Part shown: positions 1 through 6,110 of the stretch, piece after piece | How the letters are laid out: each line of letters opens with the position of its first letter | How positions within the stretch are numbered: the first letter of the stretch is position 1 | From: Alphaproteobacteria bacterium | GTDB taxonomy: Bacteria > Pseudomonadota > Alphaproteobacteria > UBA3830 | Length of the DNA stretch: 13,510 nt | NCBI GenBank assembly: GCA_025998595.1 | Contig: BNWE01000034.1 | Span: 1-13,510, forward strand | Reading direction: 5' to 3' | The notes under the pieces: model-generated | The model's database searches: none | Told to the model about the DNA's origin: nothing | The model's input: the letters and a program-made list of their open reading frames with translations, nothing else | Program-made: the position numbers and the translations under genes

Positions 1-2
1 GG

Positions 3-116
3 GAAATTGAAAATAAACTTAACAATCGACCACGGAAAGTGTTAAACTTCAAAACACCTCGAGAGGTCTTTGTGGCAAATCGGATTGTTTCGCCACTTGA
101 TGCACTTCGTTTCTGA
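3..116 (+). CDS. IS30-family transposase, C-terminal end (partial)
   Basis: The frame is open from the window edge to TGA at 114-116, giving 37 residues. They contain NNRPRKVLNFKTPREVF, the characteristic C-terminal block of IS30-family DDE transposases (commonly NxRPRKxLxxxTPxEVF). The catalytic core lies outside the window. The same block recurs, damaged, at about 4346-4435, so this element family has several copies here. A second copy in the same orientation begins at 13395. What is seen of this copy is in frame and undamaged, so it could be functional. Confidence 0.88.
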   Translation, partial: EIENKLNNRPRKVLNFKTPREVFVANRIVSPLDALRF

Positions 117-122
117 ATGGGC
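90..122. repeat. IS30 terminal inverted repeat, right end
   Basis: The reverse complement of these 33 bases matches 13262-13294: 9 identical bases (GCCCATTCA), a variable stretch of 5, 14 identical bases (GAAGTGCATCAAGT), one mismatch, then 4 identical bases. Imperfect terminal repeats of about 20-30 bp are usual in the IS30 family. Confidence 0.8.
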
Positions 123-217
123 GGAAAACCAAAGTGATGGGCCAAATGAATTCAAGGTATGGGACGAAAAGTAGGATTTATCCGCATTCAGCGTATCTTC
201 AGATTCTTAGCATACCT

Positions 218-231
218 CCTGCTTTAGCAGG
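218..231. terminator. Short dyad, possible weak terminator
   Basis: CCTGC-TTTA-GCAGG forms a perfect 5-bp stem with a 4-base loop. On the plus strand it is followed by an AT-rich stretch but no clean T-run. It could end transcription leaving the IS30 copy. It is too short for a firm call. Nothing else recognisable was found between 123 and 243. Confidence 0.25.
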
Positions 232-316
232 TCGTAATTTATTTTAACCGTCGCTTTTTTGGAAAGCATATTTCGCAGAATGAAATACATTTCTCTTATG
301 CAGTATCCAACTAATA

Positions 317-1078
317 TCAGCAAAAAAATGGATTATTTTTTCTCCGGAGATATTTTTCTGTTGTGTCTGTAAATAGTAGCATGCAAGCAAAATAGCATGG
401 AATCACCAATAAGAGAGCGTATATTATGAACTTAAAAAACAATTTTTTTCTATCTGCAAAAAATTCTAGATAACCATTATGCCATTTGTTTTTTCCTTCG
501 TTCCTTGTGAGATTATTAATTACAATTTTTGCATTTGATTCGGAGAATTTTGTATGATTACTATCGGAAGGCACAATATTTTTTCTATTGTGCTCGCAAA
601 TGTCGTTAAGTGTTTGGGTTGCCTTATGGGCATTCTTTCTGCTCATAAACTCTAGATTCACGTTGATATGCCTGTATCCATATTTGTCGCTTATTAGTAT
701 TGTAATTGTCCTTATTCGCCAGTCACCTACTCCAATGAAAAACAATGAAGTATCTGAAGTGGTATCTATGGAAACTATGGCTATCAAAGCATTTTTATCT
801 ATCTCTTCTATCTTATTAAAAATTCCAGGGGGGCTAACTTTTATTTTATCATCACTAATTTCTAATGCAAAACGTCTCCTCAAAGCAACCAATCCAAACA
901 ATAAGGAGACCAATCCGATACCAACAAGCGAAGCGCATTCGAGCCCGTAATCATAGAAAATGGTCAATGAGAAAAAAACAATAAAAGCTCCAACGGCAAT
1001 ACAAATAATCGAATCCCATATGCGATAATAGAACTGCATCGGTTGAAAAACACTGTTTGCATGCGATTTTCTGCTCAT
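317..1078 (-). CDS. Unknown membrane protein, three predicted TM segments
   Basis: This encodes 253 residues and I do not recognise the family. Residues about 21-42 and 48-66 are two hydrophobic helices. A cytosolic, beta-rich region of about 70-140 follows (it includes a DDKIKVSPPG turn), then a polar linker, then a third hydrophobic helix at about 213-235 and a basic tail. Two N-terminal helices followed by a beta-rich domain resembles bacterial PH-like or YdbT-type membrane proteins, but that is only an architectural resemblance. An upstream GTG at 1093 would add five residues. ATG at 1078 is preferred because GGAGGG sits five bases before it, and the upstream start would place that ribosome binding site inside the coding sequence. 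The gene is divergent from era. A run of seven T on the coding strand (322-328) immediately precedes the stop. Loss of one T would extend the frame by 25 codons to a stop at 244-246. Confidence 0.65.
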   Translation of the reverse strand: MSRKSHANSVFQPMQFYYRIWDSIICIAVGAFIVFFSLTIFYDYGLECASLVGIGLVSLLFGLVALRRRFALEISDDKIKVSPPGIFNKIEEIDKNALIAIVSIDTTSDTSLFFIGVGDWRIRTITILISDKYGYRHINVNLEFMSRKNAHKATQTLNDICEHNRKNIVPSDSNHTKFSESNAKIVINNLTRNEGKNKWHNGYLEFFADRKKLFFKFIIYALLLVIPCYFACMLLFTDTTEKYLRRKNNPFFC

Positions 1079-1315
1079 ATAACCCTCCGTCACAATATGC
1101 CAATTATTAATTTTATAAGTATAACACTGAAACGCCTAAAAGGCAACAAAACGTCGCTATGACTTTGTACTACTCGTGCGGCTGGATCAACAAAAGGTTA
1201 TCACAATTTTTTTTGTTGGCGTTGATGCAAAAAACCTACAAATTTAGAGCAACTTCTGCTACACTGCTTCCGCAAATGATGTATTATATTAAAATTTTTA
1301 TGAGGTAATTTCACA

Positions 1316-2278
1316 ATGACTAGTTCTGACGGTATTTGCACCAGGGACATTTTATTAAATAACGCGTGTGCGGCACGCACCGAAGCAGAGAGCAAGTCCA
1401 GCATAACACTGGCAGAAAGCGCCACTTCGGTTCGAACTGCAACCACGCCGAAGAAGTGCGGATTTGTTGCCGTGCTGGGGGAAACAAACGCCGGGAAATC
1501 AACTCTAATAAATAAAATGGTTGGTCATAAGGTGTCCATAGTTTCCAGAAAAATCCAGACGACGCTAACCAGAATATTGGGAATAGCATTGTGCGAAAAC
1601 AGTCAGATCATTCTGGTGGACACGCCGGGATTTCTGCGTGAAAATTCGGTGGAGTCGTTGTCCAAGACAGCCTGGGACGCGTTTCGGGAGTCCGATGATG
1701 TGCTATTTGTGGTGGACGTCTGCAAAAAGAATTTTGAGGCCAGTATTAAGTTACTGCAAAAAATAGACGCAGCCAAAAAAGTCTCGTTGGTTATGAATAA
1801 AGTCGATGTAATTCATAAGCCGAAATTGCTGGAGATATCCATGATGTTCAGTCAAGTTAGACATTTCGAGAATATATTCATGGTATCGGCTCTCAGCGGA
1901 AGTGGCATCGATGATATCATGAAATACCTAGGCTCAATAGTACCAGACGGCGATTGGCTATATCCAGAAGATGAAACGACGGACTCTTCCTTTGAAAAAT
2001 ACACATCTGAAATAACACGCGAGCATATTTATCACCGATTGCATCAGGAAATTCCATACAAATGCGTCGTAAAAACCGAAAATTACCAGAACCAAAAAGA
2101 TGGAAGTGTGAAAATCGTCCAAAATGTATACGTAAAAAATAACGCACACAAAGTTATATTCCTGGGAAAACGCGGAAGCAAAATAAAGGCCATTGGAGAA
2201 GCATCCCGCAAAGAGCTATCGGAATTACTTGGAAGAAATGTTCATTTGTTTCTGCATGTATTGGTTGAGCAAGCGTGA
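1316..2278 (+). CDS. era: GTPase Era (ribosome assembly)
   Basis: Era is an essential GTPase that binds 16S rRNA near its 3' end during 30S subunit maturation. All signatures are present: P-loop GETNAGKS (55-62), switch I IQTT (80-83), DTPG (102-105), NKVD (161-164), SAL (191-193), and a C-terminal KH domain with its GKRG loop at 284-287. NAGKST and IQTT are the usual alphaproteobacterial forms. The protein has 320 residues, a little over the usual ~300, because the P-loop is preceded by about 54 residues instead of about 15. This Ser/Thr/Ala-rich extension has no internal ATG before the P-loop that would give a normal start. GAGGT lies about 10 bases before the chosen ATG, so the extension is probably real. 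No convincing promoter was seen in the 237-bp gap upstream. That gap contains a loose CAACAAAA/TTTTGTTG inverted repeat (1188-1218). Confidence 0.96.
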   Translation: MTSSDGICTRDILLNNACAARTEAESKSSITLAESATSVRTATTPKKCGFVAVLGETNAGKSTLINKMVGHKVSIVSRKIQTTLTRILGIALCENSQIILVDTPGFLRENSVESLSKTAWDAFRESDDVLFVVDVCKKNFEASIKLLQKIDAAKKVSLVMNKVDVIHKPKLLEISMMFSQVRHFENIFMVSALSGSGIDDIMKYLGSIVPDGDWLYPEDETTDSSFEKYTSEITREHIYHRLHQEIPYKCVVKTENYQNQKDGSVKIVQNVYVKNNAHKVIFLGKRGSKIKAIGEASRKELSELLGRNVHLFLHVLVEQA

Positions 2279-2382
2279 CGGCATCTGAGACACAAGCGTT
2301 TTCTGCATGATAGCTAACTTTCAGTGAATACGTTGGTTCTTTTGGTTAGTTTAAAACGAGACTTGGTATTAAGAATCTAGGA

Positions 2383-2493
2383 ATGAGCTATTTCGATGAG
2401 AGATTAATAGCTTTAAAGGGATTGACGTCTTTTGAATTTGTTGCTAAAAGACTACAGAAGGCTCCAAAAAATTCATTTCATTGTGTACAATGA
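2383..2493 (+). pseudogene. Probable transposase/integrase C-terminal scrap
   Basis: The intergenic DNA between era and dapE contains a 36-codon reading frame. It includes LIALKGLTSFEFVAKRLQKA, which resembles the C-terminal end of IS481/IS3-type integrases (LNGLTPxEF followed by a basic helix). The open frame has no ribosome binding site and no catalytic part, and ends at TGA 2491-2493. I read it as the relic of an old insertion, from memory of the family motif and not from a search. The rest of 2279-2553 shows nothing firm. Confidence 0.4.
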
Positions 2494-2553
2494 GGCGGGA
2501 CCAAATGTTTATGTTCTGGAATATGCTATTGATCGTTATTGTTTGAGGTTTTC

Positions 2554-3705
2554 ATGACTGATGTGATTTCGCTGTGCTCCAATCTTATACGATGCAAAAG
2601 TGTAACTCCTCATGACGATGGAGTCGTGGAAGTGGTTGCTGATTTTCTAAAATCGGCGGGATTCGAAACAAATGTAATGATTTCGCGATCTCCAGACGGA
2701 AAAAATGAGGTAAAGAATCTGTTCGCAAAATATGGATCATCCAAAGAAAAAGTTCTTGGATTTTTAGGGCATGTGGATGTAGTACCCTCTGGAGATGGAT
2801 GGGATTCGGATCCATTTGAGCCCATTCAGAAAGACGGATACCTAATTGGACGTGGTGTGTGCGATATGAAGGGCGGAGTTGCCGCGTTTTGTTGTGCTGC
2901 CGCAGAATTTGTTCGAAAAGAATTCACCGGAACCATAGAGTTTCTGATTACAGGAGACGAGGAAATTGGCACCTATGAAGGCATACAGTCTCTACTAGAT
3001 TGGTGCTGCAAAACCGGAAATATACCTCATGATTGTCTAGTTGGTGAGCCATCTTCCTCCATTGTTTTGGGGGATAGGATATATCTGGGGCATCGCGGAA
3101 GTATGAACATAACTGTAAAAGCAGTTGGTAAGCAGGGACATGTGGCATATCCAGACGATTTTAAAAACTCATTGTCTGACGTCTGCCGATTTGTCGTTCA
3201 TATGCTAAATTATGAATGGAAGCACAATGATCAAAGATTTCCCAAAACAAATCTGGAGCCAACACTGCTTTTTACCAATAACTATGCCTGTAACGTTGTT
3301 CCGGACCAAACATCGGCAAATCTAAATATAAGATTTTCCGCAGATTATGATTTATCAAAGCTGAAGGAAATCCTATTGAAAGAATCGCAAAGTTTTGATG
3401 TATCTCTTGAGTTCATAGAATCCGGAAATGCGTTCTACTGTGATGACGATAGACTAAAAGCTCTGATAGTTCCTTCCATAAAAGATGTGACTGGCGTTGA
3501 TGCGACGCTTTCCGCCGGAGGAGGTACATCCGACGGAAGATTCATAATATCTCATTGCAATACAATAGAATTTGGGCTCGTCGATAAGGTGATACATCAG
3601 AAAAATGAGAGATCAAATATTCAAGATCTTGTGGATCTCGAGAAGATATATCTTTTGTTTCTAGAAAGATATTTTCTTGAAAATAAAAAAGTGATACGAA
3701 GTTAA
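2554..3705 (+). CDS. dapE: Succinyl-diaminopimelate desuccinylase
   Basis: DapE is a di-zinc M20 amidohydrolase. It converts N-succinyl-LL-2,6-diaminopimelate to LL-diaminopimelate and succinate, for lysine and peptidoglycan precursor synthesis in the cytosol. The protein has 383 residues, normal for the family. All metal and catalytic residues are in place: H73 and D75 (GHVDVVP), bridging D104 (GVCDMKGG), catalytic E136 and metal ligand E137 (GDEE), E165 (GEPS) and H348 (VIHQKNE). H196 in GKQGHVAYP and the GGTSDGRF segment (323-330) fit the dimer-interface and substrate-carboxylate sites. The start is ATG 2554, five bases after TGAGG. The longer frame from a TTG at 2539 would bury that site. 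An A/T-rich imperfect inverted repeat (ATAAAAAAG 3683-3691 with CTTTTTTTAT 3708-3717) spans the stop codon and may end transcription. Confidence 0.95.
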   Translation: MTDVISLCSNLIRCKSVTPHDDGVVEVVADFLKSAGFETNVMISRSPDGKNEVKNLFAKYGSSKEKVLGFLGHVDVVPSGDGWDSDPFEPIQKDGYLIGRGVCDMKGGVAAFCCAAAEFVRKEFTGTIEFLITGDEEIGTYEGIQSLLDWCCKTGNIPHDCLVGEPSSSIVLGDRIYLGHRGSMNITVKAVGKQGHVAYPDDFKNSLSDVCRFVVHMLNYEWKHNDQRFPKTNLEPTLLFTNNYACNVVPDQTSANLNIRFSADYDLSKLKEILLKESQSFDVSLEFIESGNAFYCDDDRLKALIVPSIKDVTGVDATLSAGGGTSDGRFIISHCNTIEFGLVDKVIHQKNERSNIQDLVDLEKIYLLFLERYFLENKKVIRS

Positions 3706-3784
3706 TTCTTTTTTTATGTGTTGTGAGTTATACTAGCTTCGTTCGTAGGTAATTGGTAATAAAAATATGGGAGAAATATAGGAT

Positions 3785-4087
3785 ATGGACAAAAAAGTTA
3801 TGATGGCAGTTGTTGTGATGGGTATGTTTGCTTTGCATTGCCCTTCATTTGCAGATGATGAGGAAGAACAGGCGACGACGCAGTCTGAAGCTAACGCTGA
3901 AGAAGGCGATTCCGCAAAGGAAGCGAAGAAAAAGGACAGGAAAGGCAAGAAGGATAAGAAGGACAGGAAAGGCAAGAAGGATAAGAAGGATAGGAAAAGC
4001 AAGAAGGACAAGAAGGATAGGAAATGCAAAAAGGACAAGAAAGGCAAGAAGGATAAGAAGACATCAGAAGAAGTCAGCGACACTTGA
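3785..4087 (+). CDS. Small exported lysine-rich repeat protein
   Basis: The protein has 100 residues in three parts. Residues 1-23 are a signal peptide (MDKK, hydrophobic core, then SFA before DDEEE). Residues 24-47 are acidic. Residues 51-92 are a very basic tandem repeat with consensus DRKGKKDKK, four nine-residue units plus a partial one. A short acidic tail follows. No known domain is visible. Exported lysine-rich repeats can bind nucleic acid or acidic surfaces, but that is inference from charge only. Because lysine and arginine codons are purine-rich, the coding strand here is almost free of T. GGGAGA lies about 10 bases before the ATG and supports the start. TATACT at 3729-3734 could be a -10 element, though the -35 is poor. 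The gene follows dapE by 79 bp. Confidence 0.7.
   Translation: MDKKVMMAVVVMGMFALHCPSFADDEEEQATTQSEANAEEGDSAKEAKKKDRKGKKDKKDRKGKKDKKDRKSKKDKKDRKCKKDKKGKKDKKTSEEVSDT
3935..4060 (+). repeat. 27-bp tandem repeat coding for DRKGKKDKK units
   Basis: Four 27-bp units (3935-4042) plus an 18-bp partial unit encode the basic tail of the small exported protein. The units differ mainly at the fourth residue (G, G, S, C). Near-identity at the DNA level makes copy-number change by slippage likely. Confidence 0.8.
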
Positions 4088-4149
4088 TAGAGCCGCTGAA
4101 GAATAGAGCTTATCGGACGAGCGTTTTTTGCTTCACTATCGGAAGGATC

Positions 4150-4183
4150 CTGTAAGATGCACTCTTTGCAGCGCATCTTACAG
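4150..4183. repeat. Perfect 11-bp inverted repeat
   Basis: CTGTAAGATGC at 4150-4160 and GCATCTTACAG at 4173-4183 are perfect complements around a 12-base loop. There is no T-run on either side, so it is not a typical intrinsic terminator. It lies between the end of the lysine-rich gene and the readable part of the IS30 remnant. Confidence 0.6.
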
Positions 4184-4189
4184 AAGCTC

Positions 4190-4441
4190 ATTCAACTTTG
4201 TAGATTTGAGCGAAAAAGATGATGAAAAAGCCATTCTCGTCACGGTTGTAGAACACAAATCCAAGTTCAGCAAAATCAAAGAAGTCAAAAATAAAACAAA
4301 AAAAGTGGTTGTAAAAGCCATTGTGGAAAGACTAAAACCGCATGATCGACCACGGAAAGCGTTAAACTTTTTCACACTCGAGAGGTCTTTGTAGCAAATC
4401 AGATTATTTTGCCCATTGATGCATTTTATTTATGAATGAGC
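4190..4441 (+). pseudogene. IS30-family transposase remnant (internal deletion and frameshift)
   Basis: The residues KAILVTVVEHKSKFSKIKEV belong to the start of the IS30 DDE domain, the strand following the first catalytic Asp. After LKPH the frame jumps directly to DRPRKALNF, the C-terminal block seen intact at 24-50, so the middle of the catalytic core is deleted. At about 4374 one base is missing relative to the left-hand copy. The remainder (REVFVANQIIL to TGA 4433-4435) is therefore read in another frame. Bases 4409-4441 match the right terminal repeat of the left copy at 25 of 33 positions, giving the IS end at 4441. The left end could not be located. The element is dead. Confidence 0.8.
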
Positions 4442-4477
4442 AAAAGACCACGGCGAATCGAATAATCCGCAATGGTC
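4442..4477 (-). terminator. Intrinsic terminator of the left paralog
   Basis: On the minus strand, GACCATTGCG and CGCCGTGGTC pair with one U-G wobble and one mismatch. A further GAT/ATT step closes a TATTCG loop, and TTTT follows. It is homologous to the terminator at 5203-5238. It lies 35 bases beyond the stop at 4513-4515 but over 200 bases beyond the premature stop at 4690, so it marks the original gene end. The IS30 remnant abuts its T-run exactly. Confidence 0.7.
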
Positions 4478-4512
4478 AGAATTGACCAGACAACATTATA
4501 TCAGCCTATTTT

Positions 4513-4689
4513 TTAGAAGCGCCTAATATCGACTTTAAATACAGAATGAACTGGATCATGAATATAGTTACCGTATAATCGGAACAATAATGCCTTTGTT
4601 TCAGGTGTTTCAATCTCTGAGTAGACGATTCCACAGATGCTGTACGGTGTGTGATTTTGTACGGTAAAACTATAATCATGAATGGCTAT
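4513..4689 (-). other. Open 58-codon extension beyond the in-frame TAA of the left paralog
   Basis: Immediately after the TAA at 4690-4692 the same frame stays open for 58 codons, to a TAA at 4513-4515. It encodes a protein-like sequence (DYSFTVQNHTPYSICGIVYS, then a tail HDPVHSVFKVDIRRF). That tail aligns at DNA level with the C-terminus of the right-hand paralog (HYPIARYVLKLILGAKK), and the paralog terminator follows. The simplest reading is that this is the original C-terminal part of the gene, cut off by a nonsense mutation. Readthrough or a sequence error are alternatives. Confidence 0.6.
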
Positions 4690-5070
4690 TTAGAGTGGCG
4701 GACCAGCACAGAATAAACTATAACCATCATTGCATAATGTAGCGAAACCAGTCGCAAGAGCTCCAAAAACAATTATAGCTGAACCCCAGCTCACAATTTT
4801 ACTGCAATATTTATGACAAAATGATTCTCGCTTTATTAGCAATGGAAAGTCTCCGTTTTTAGCCATATTCGCGATTGTAGTAGCAGATGCAGGAGCTGTA
4901 ACATTTGTTACCGATCTTGATGCTGAACTAAAAGTCTGATGAATTGATGGAAGATCAACGGTCAAATAGCGGGCAACGTTCGTATTGTTACTCGCATTAT
5001 CCTTCATACAAAGCGATTCGCCAAAAAGCAAACTGATGCAGATACACAATAACAACGCTATGTTTTTCAT
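4690..5070 (-). CDS. Small exported/membrane-anchored protein, left paralog (probably truncated)
   Basis: The product has 126 residues. The signal peptide, MKNIALLLCICISLLFGESL, ends in a Cys at residue 21. A Ser/Thr/Asn-rich linker follows, then a basic Cys-containing segment (RESFCHKYCSK), a hydrophobic helix (about 98-113) and a Cys-containing tail. Its neighbour at 5267-5746 has the same plan, the same signal-peptide pattern, the same start region and a homologous terminator, so the two are tandem duplicates. I do not recognise the family. The start is ATG 5070. The ATG at 5085 overlaps the GGAGGT ribosome binding site. A TAA at 4690 interrupts a frame that would otherwise run to 4513. 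No firm promoter was identified upstream. Confidence 0.65.
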   Translation of the reverse strand: MKNIALLLCICISLLFGESLCMKDNASNNTNVARYLTVDLPSIHQTFSSASRSVTNVTAPASATTIANMAKNGDFPLLIKRESFCHKYCSKIVSWGSAIIVFGALATGFATLCNDGYSLFCAGPPL

Positions 5071-5077
5071 TTTTATT

Positions 5078-5083
5078 ACCTCC
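5078..5083 (-). promoter_or_regulatory. Ribosome binding site that decides the start of the left paralog
   Basis: The coding strand reads ATGGAGGTAATAAAAATG. GGAGGT stands eight bases before the second ATG (5070), so the first ATG (5085) is part of the ribosome binding site and not the start. The identical 18 bases precede the right paralog. Confidence 0.75.
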
Positions 5084-5202
5084 ATATTGAAACAAAAAAA
5101 CTGACATATCGTATCAACTTATTTTAAAATATACCACGTTAGTCTTAATATAAGGTAAAATAGTTGAAAAAATCTGCGTTAAAAGAATAGTTTCTATAAA
5201 CC

Positions 5203-5238
5203 AAAAGACCATTGCAAATCGAATAATCTGCAATGGTC
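5203..5238 (-). terminator. Intrinsic terminator of the right paralog
   Basis: On the minus strand, GACCATTGCA and TGCAATGGTC are perfect 10-bp complements. The stem can be extended by G-U, A-U and U-A pairs to a TATTCG loop, and TTTT follows. It lies 28 bases beyond the stop codon at 5267. Confidence 0.85.
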
Positions 5239-5266
5239 ACAAAACGTCAGGTGGCATTATGTTGGC

Positions 5267-5746
5267 CTATTTTTTTGCGCCGAGTATCAACTTTAATACA
5301 TAGCGAGCTATTGGATAGTGCCTAAAGGCCTCCTTAGAAGCGGAACAACACCCATCAATCTCACATTCTTCAGGAATGCATGGATTATTATACGCATATA
5401 CAATCGCAGCTGCCATTAGTCCGCCAATCACCAAAACATTTAATGTAATAACAGCACAACAAAGGATTTTTCCCTTATGCCTCTTGAAGAATCCTTTATG
5501 CTCCTGCACGACTGGTGCAATACCGCCATTTTCAGCAGCATTAAGATCTACTGCTTCAACCATCTCAATACCACCATTTTCAGCATTATTGATATTTGAT
5601 GCTAGCACTGGCACCAAAGAGATAACAGGCGTAGAAACTGGAGTTATGGTAGAATTTGGTGTTGTAACTATATCACCGATCATACAATTCGCTTCGCCGA
5701 AAAGCAGACCAAAGCAAACGCACAAAAACAAAATTATGTTTTTCAT
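5267..5746 (-). CDS. Small exported/membrane-anchored protein, right paralog
   Basis: The product has 159 residues. The signal peptide, MKNIILFLCVCFGLLFGEAN, is followed by Cys at residue 21. A Thr/Pro/Val-rich linker leads into two copies of an AENGGI motif, then a basic stretch (FFKRHKGK) and a transmembrane helix (about 97-118). A Cys-rich loop (NPCIPEECEIDGCC) and a basic C-terminal helix ending LGAKK follow. The layout suggests export followed by anchoring, with a short Cys-rich domain on one side of the membrane. I do not recognise the family. ATG 5746 is chosen because GGAGGT sits eight bases before it. The gene has its own promoter (5779-5806) and terminator (5203-5238), so it is probably transcribed separately from its left neighbour. 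Confidence 0.7.
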   Translation of the reverse strand: MKNIILFLCVCFGLLFGEANCMIGDIVTTPNSTITPVSTPVISLVPVLASNINNAENGGIEMVEAVDLNAAENGGIAPVVQEHKGFFKRHKGKILCCAVITLNVLVIGGLMAAAIVYAYNNPCIPEECEIDGCCSASKEAFRHYPIARYVLKLILGAKK

Positions 5747-5753
5747 TTTTATT

Positions 5754-5759
5754 ACCTCC
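5754..5759 (-). promoter_or_regulatory. Ribosome binding site that decides the start of the right paralog
   Basis: GGAGGT lies eight bases before ATG 5746, in the same 18-base context as the left paralog. The upstream ATG at 5761 overlaps it and is unlikely to be the start. Confidence 0.75.
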
Positions 5760-5778
5760 ATTCAAAAAACATAGTCGC

Positions 5779-5806
5779 ATTATACACATGAAAAAAACTT
5801 TGTAAA
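5779..5806 (-). promoter_or_regulatory. Sigma-70-type promoter of the right paralog
   Basis: On the minus strand TTTACA (-35) is separated by 16 bases from a perfect TATAAT (-10). The expected transcription start is about 25 bases before the ribosome binding site. Confidence 0.7.
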
Positions 5807-5835
5807 TAGCAAAATTTTATTTTTTACGTTGTTTT

Positions 5836-5949
5836 TTAAAGGGATATTTTTTGAGTTAAAAACAATAAAAATTTACCAACAATAGTTGCTGCGACTGGCA
5901 TCACATCAAAAATATTATTCTCTTCCAGGAACGCACGGCTGGCAAAAGA
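5836..5949 (-). other. Possible coding scrap in the 5747-6110 gap
   Basis: The 364 bp between the right paralog and tlc contain no complete gene. On the minus strand 37 codons between TGA (5950-5952) and TAA (5836-5838) read like a natural protein end (ASRAFLEENNIFDVMPVAAT, then a hydrophobic stretch). There is no start or ribosome binding site. It may be the end of a decayed membrane protein gene, or chance. The rest of the gap holds the two promoters at 5779-5806 and 6043-6071. Confidence 0.25.
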
Positions 5950-6042
5950 TCAGTTTTTTCATGATAAAGCAACAAAAACACATTGCACAAAATAAAAAAC
6001 ACAGACGTGACTATAAATATTGGTAACTTCGGTATTTCTTAA

Positions 6043-6071
6043 TTGTATTTTAAGGGATCGCGGTTTATAAT
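6043..6071 (+). promoter_or_regulatory. Sigma-70-type promoter of the tlc operon
   Basis: TTGTAT (-35), a 17-base spacer and a perfect TATAAT (-10, 6066-6071) lie about 40 bases before the tlc start. A frame extension from a TTG at 6078 would begin almost at the transcription start, which argues for the ATG at 6111. Confidence 0.65.
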
Positions 6072-6110
6072 CAGGCCTTGTGTTTAACAAAAATTACGGA
6101 GAATGACACC

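Larger units (their letters stand above)
1..122 (+). mobile_element. IS30-family insertion sequence, right end (continues left of window)
   Basis: This is the right-hand end of an IS30-family element. It carries the last 37 codons of the transposase and a terminal inverted repeat that ends at 122. The boundary was set by comparison with the element starting at 13262. Bases 90-122, reverse-complemented, match 13262-13294 at 28 of 33 positions, and both outer ends read GCCCATTCA. The transposase stop codon lies inside the right inverted repeat. Only one end is in the window, so the element's length, intactness and target duplication cannot be judged. Confidence 0.85.

Noticed and set aside
588..950. 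120-codon plus-strand open frame
   Set aside because: It lies wholly within the minus-strand membrane protein gene and has no start signal or recognisable motif.
1188..1218. CAACAAAA/TTTTGTTG inverted repeat as a terminator
   Set aside because: The stem is A/T only with a 15-base loop and lies upstream of both flanking genes, so termination there makes little sense.
4114..4133. GAGCGTTTTTTGCT as the left end of the dead IS30 copy, by likeness to 13306-13318
   Set aside because: The match is only about 13 bases, and the terminal repeat expected some 45 bp upstream is absent.
3733..4191. 152-codon minus-strand open frame opposite the lysine-rich gene
   Set aside because: Its Phe/Leu/Ser repeats are the reverse complement of the AAG/GAC repeat. 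The plus-strand frame has the signal peptide and ribosome binding site.
5071..5085. ATG at 5085 (and the equivalent at 5761) as the true start of the paralogs
   Set aside because: The upstream ATG overlaps GGAGGT, and the signal peptide begins properly at the second ATG.
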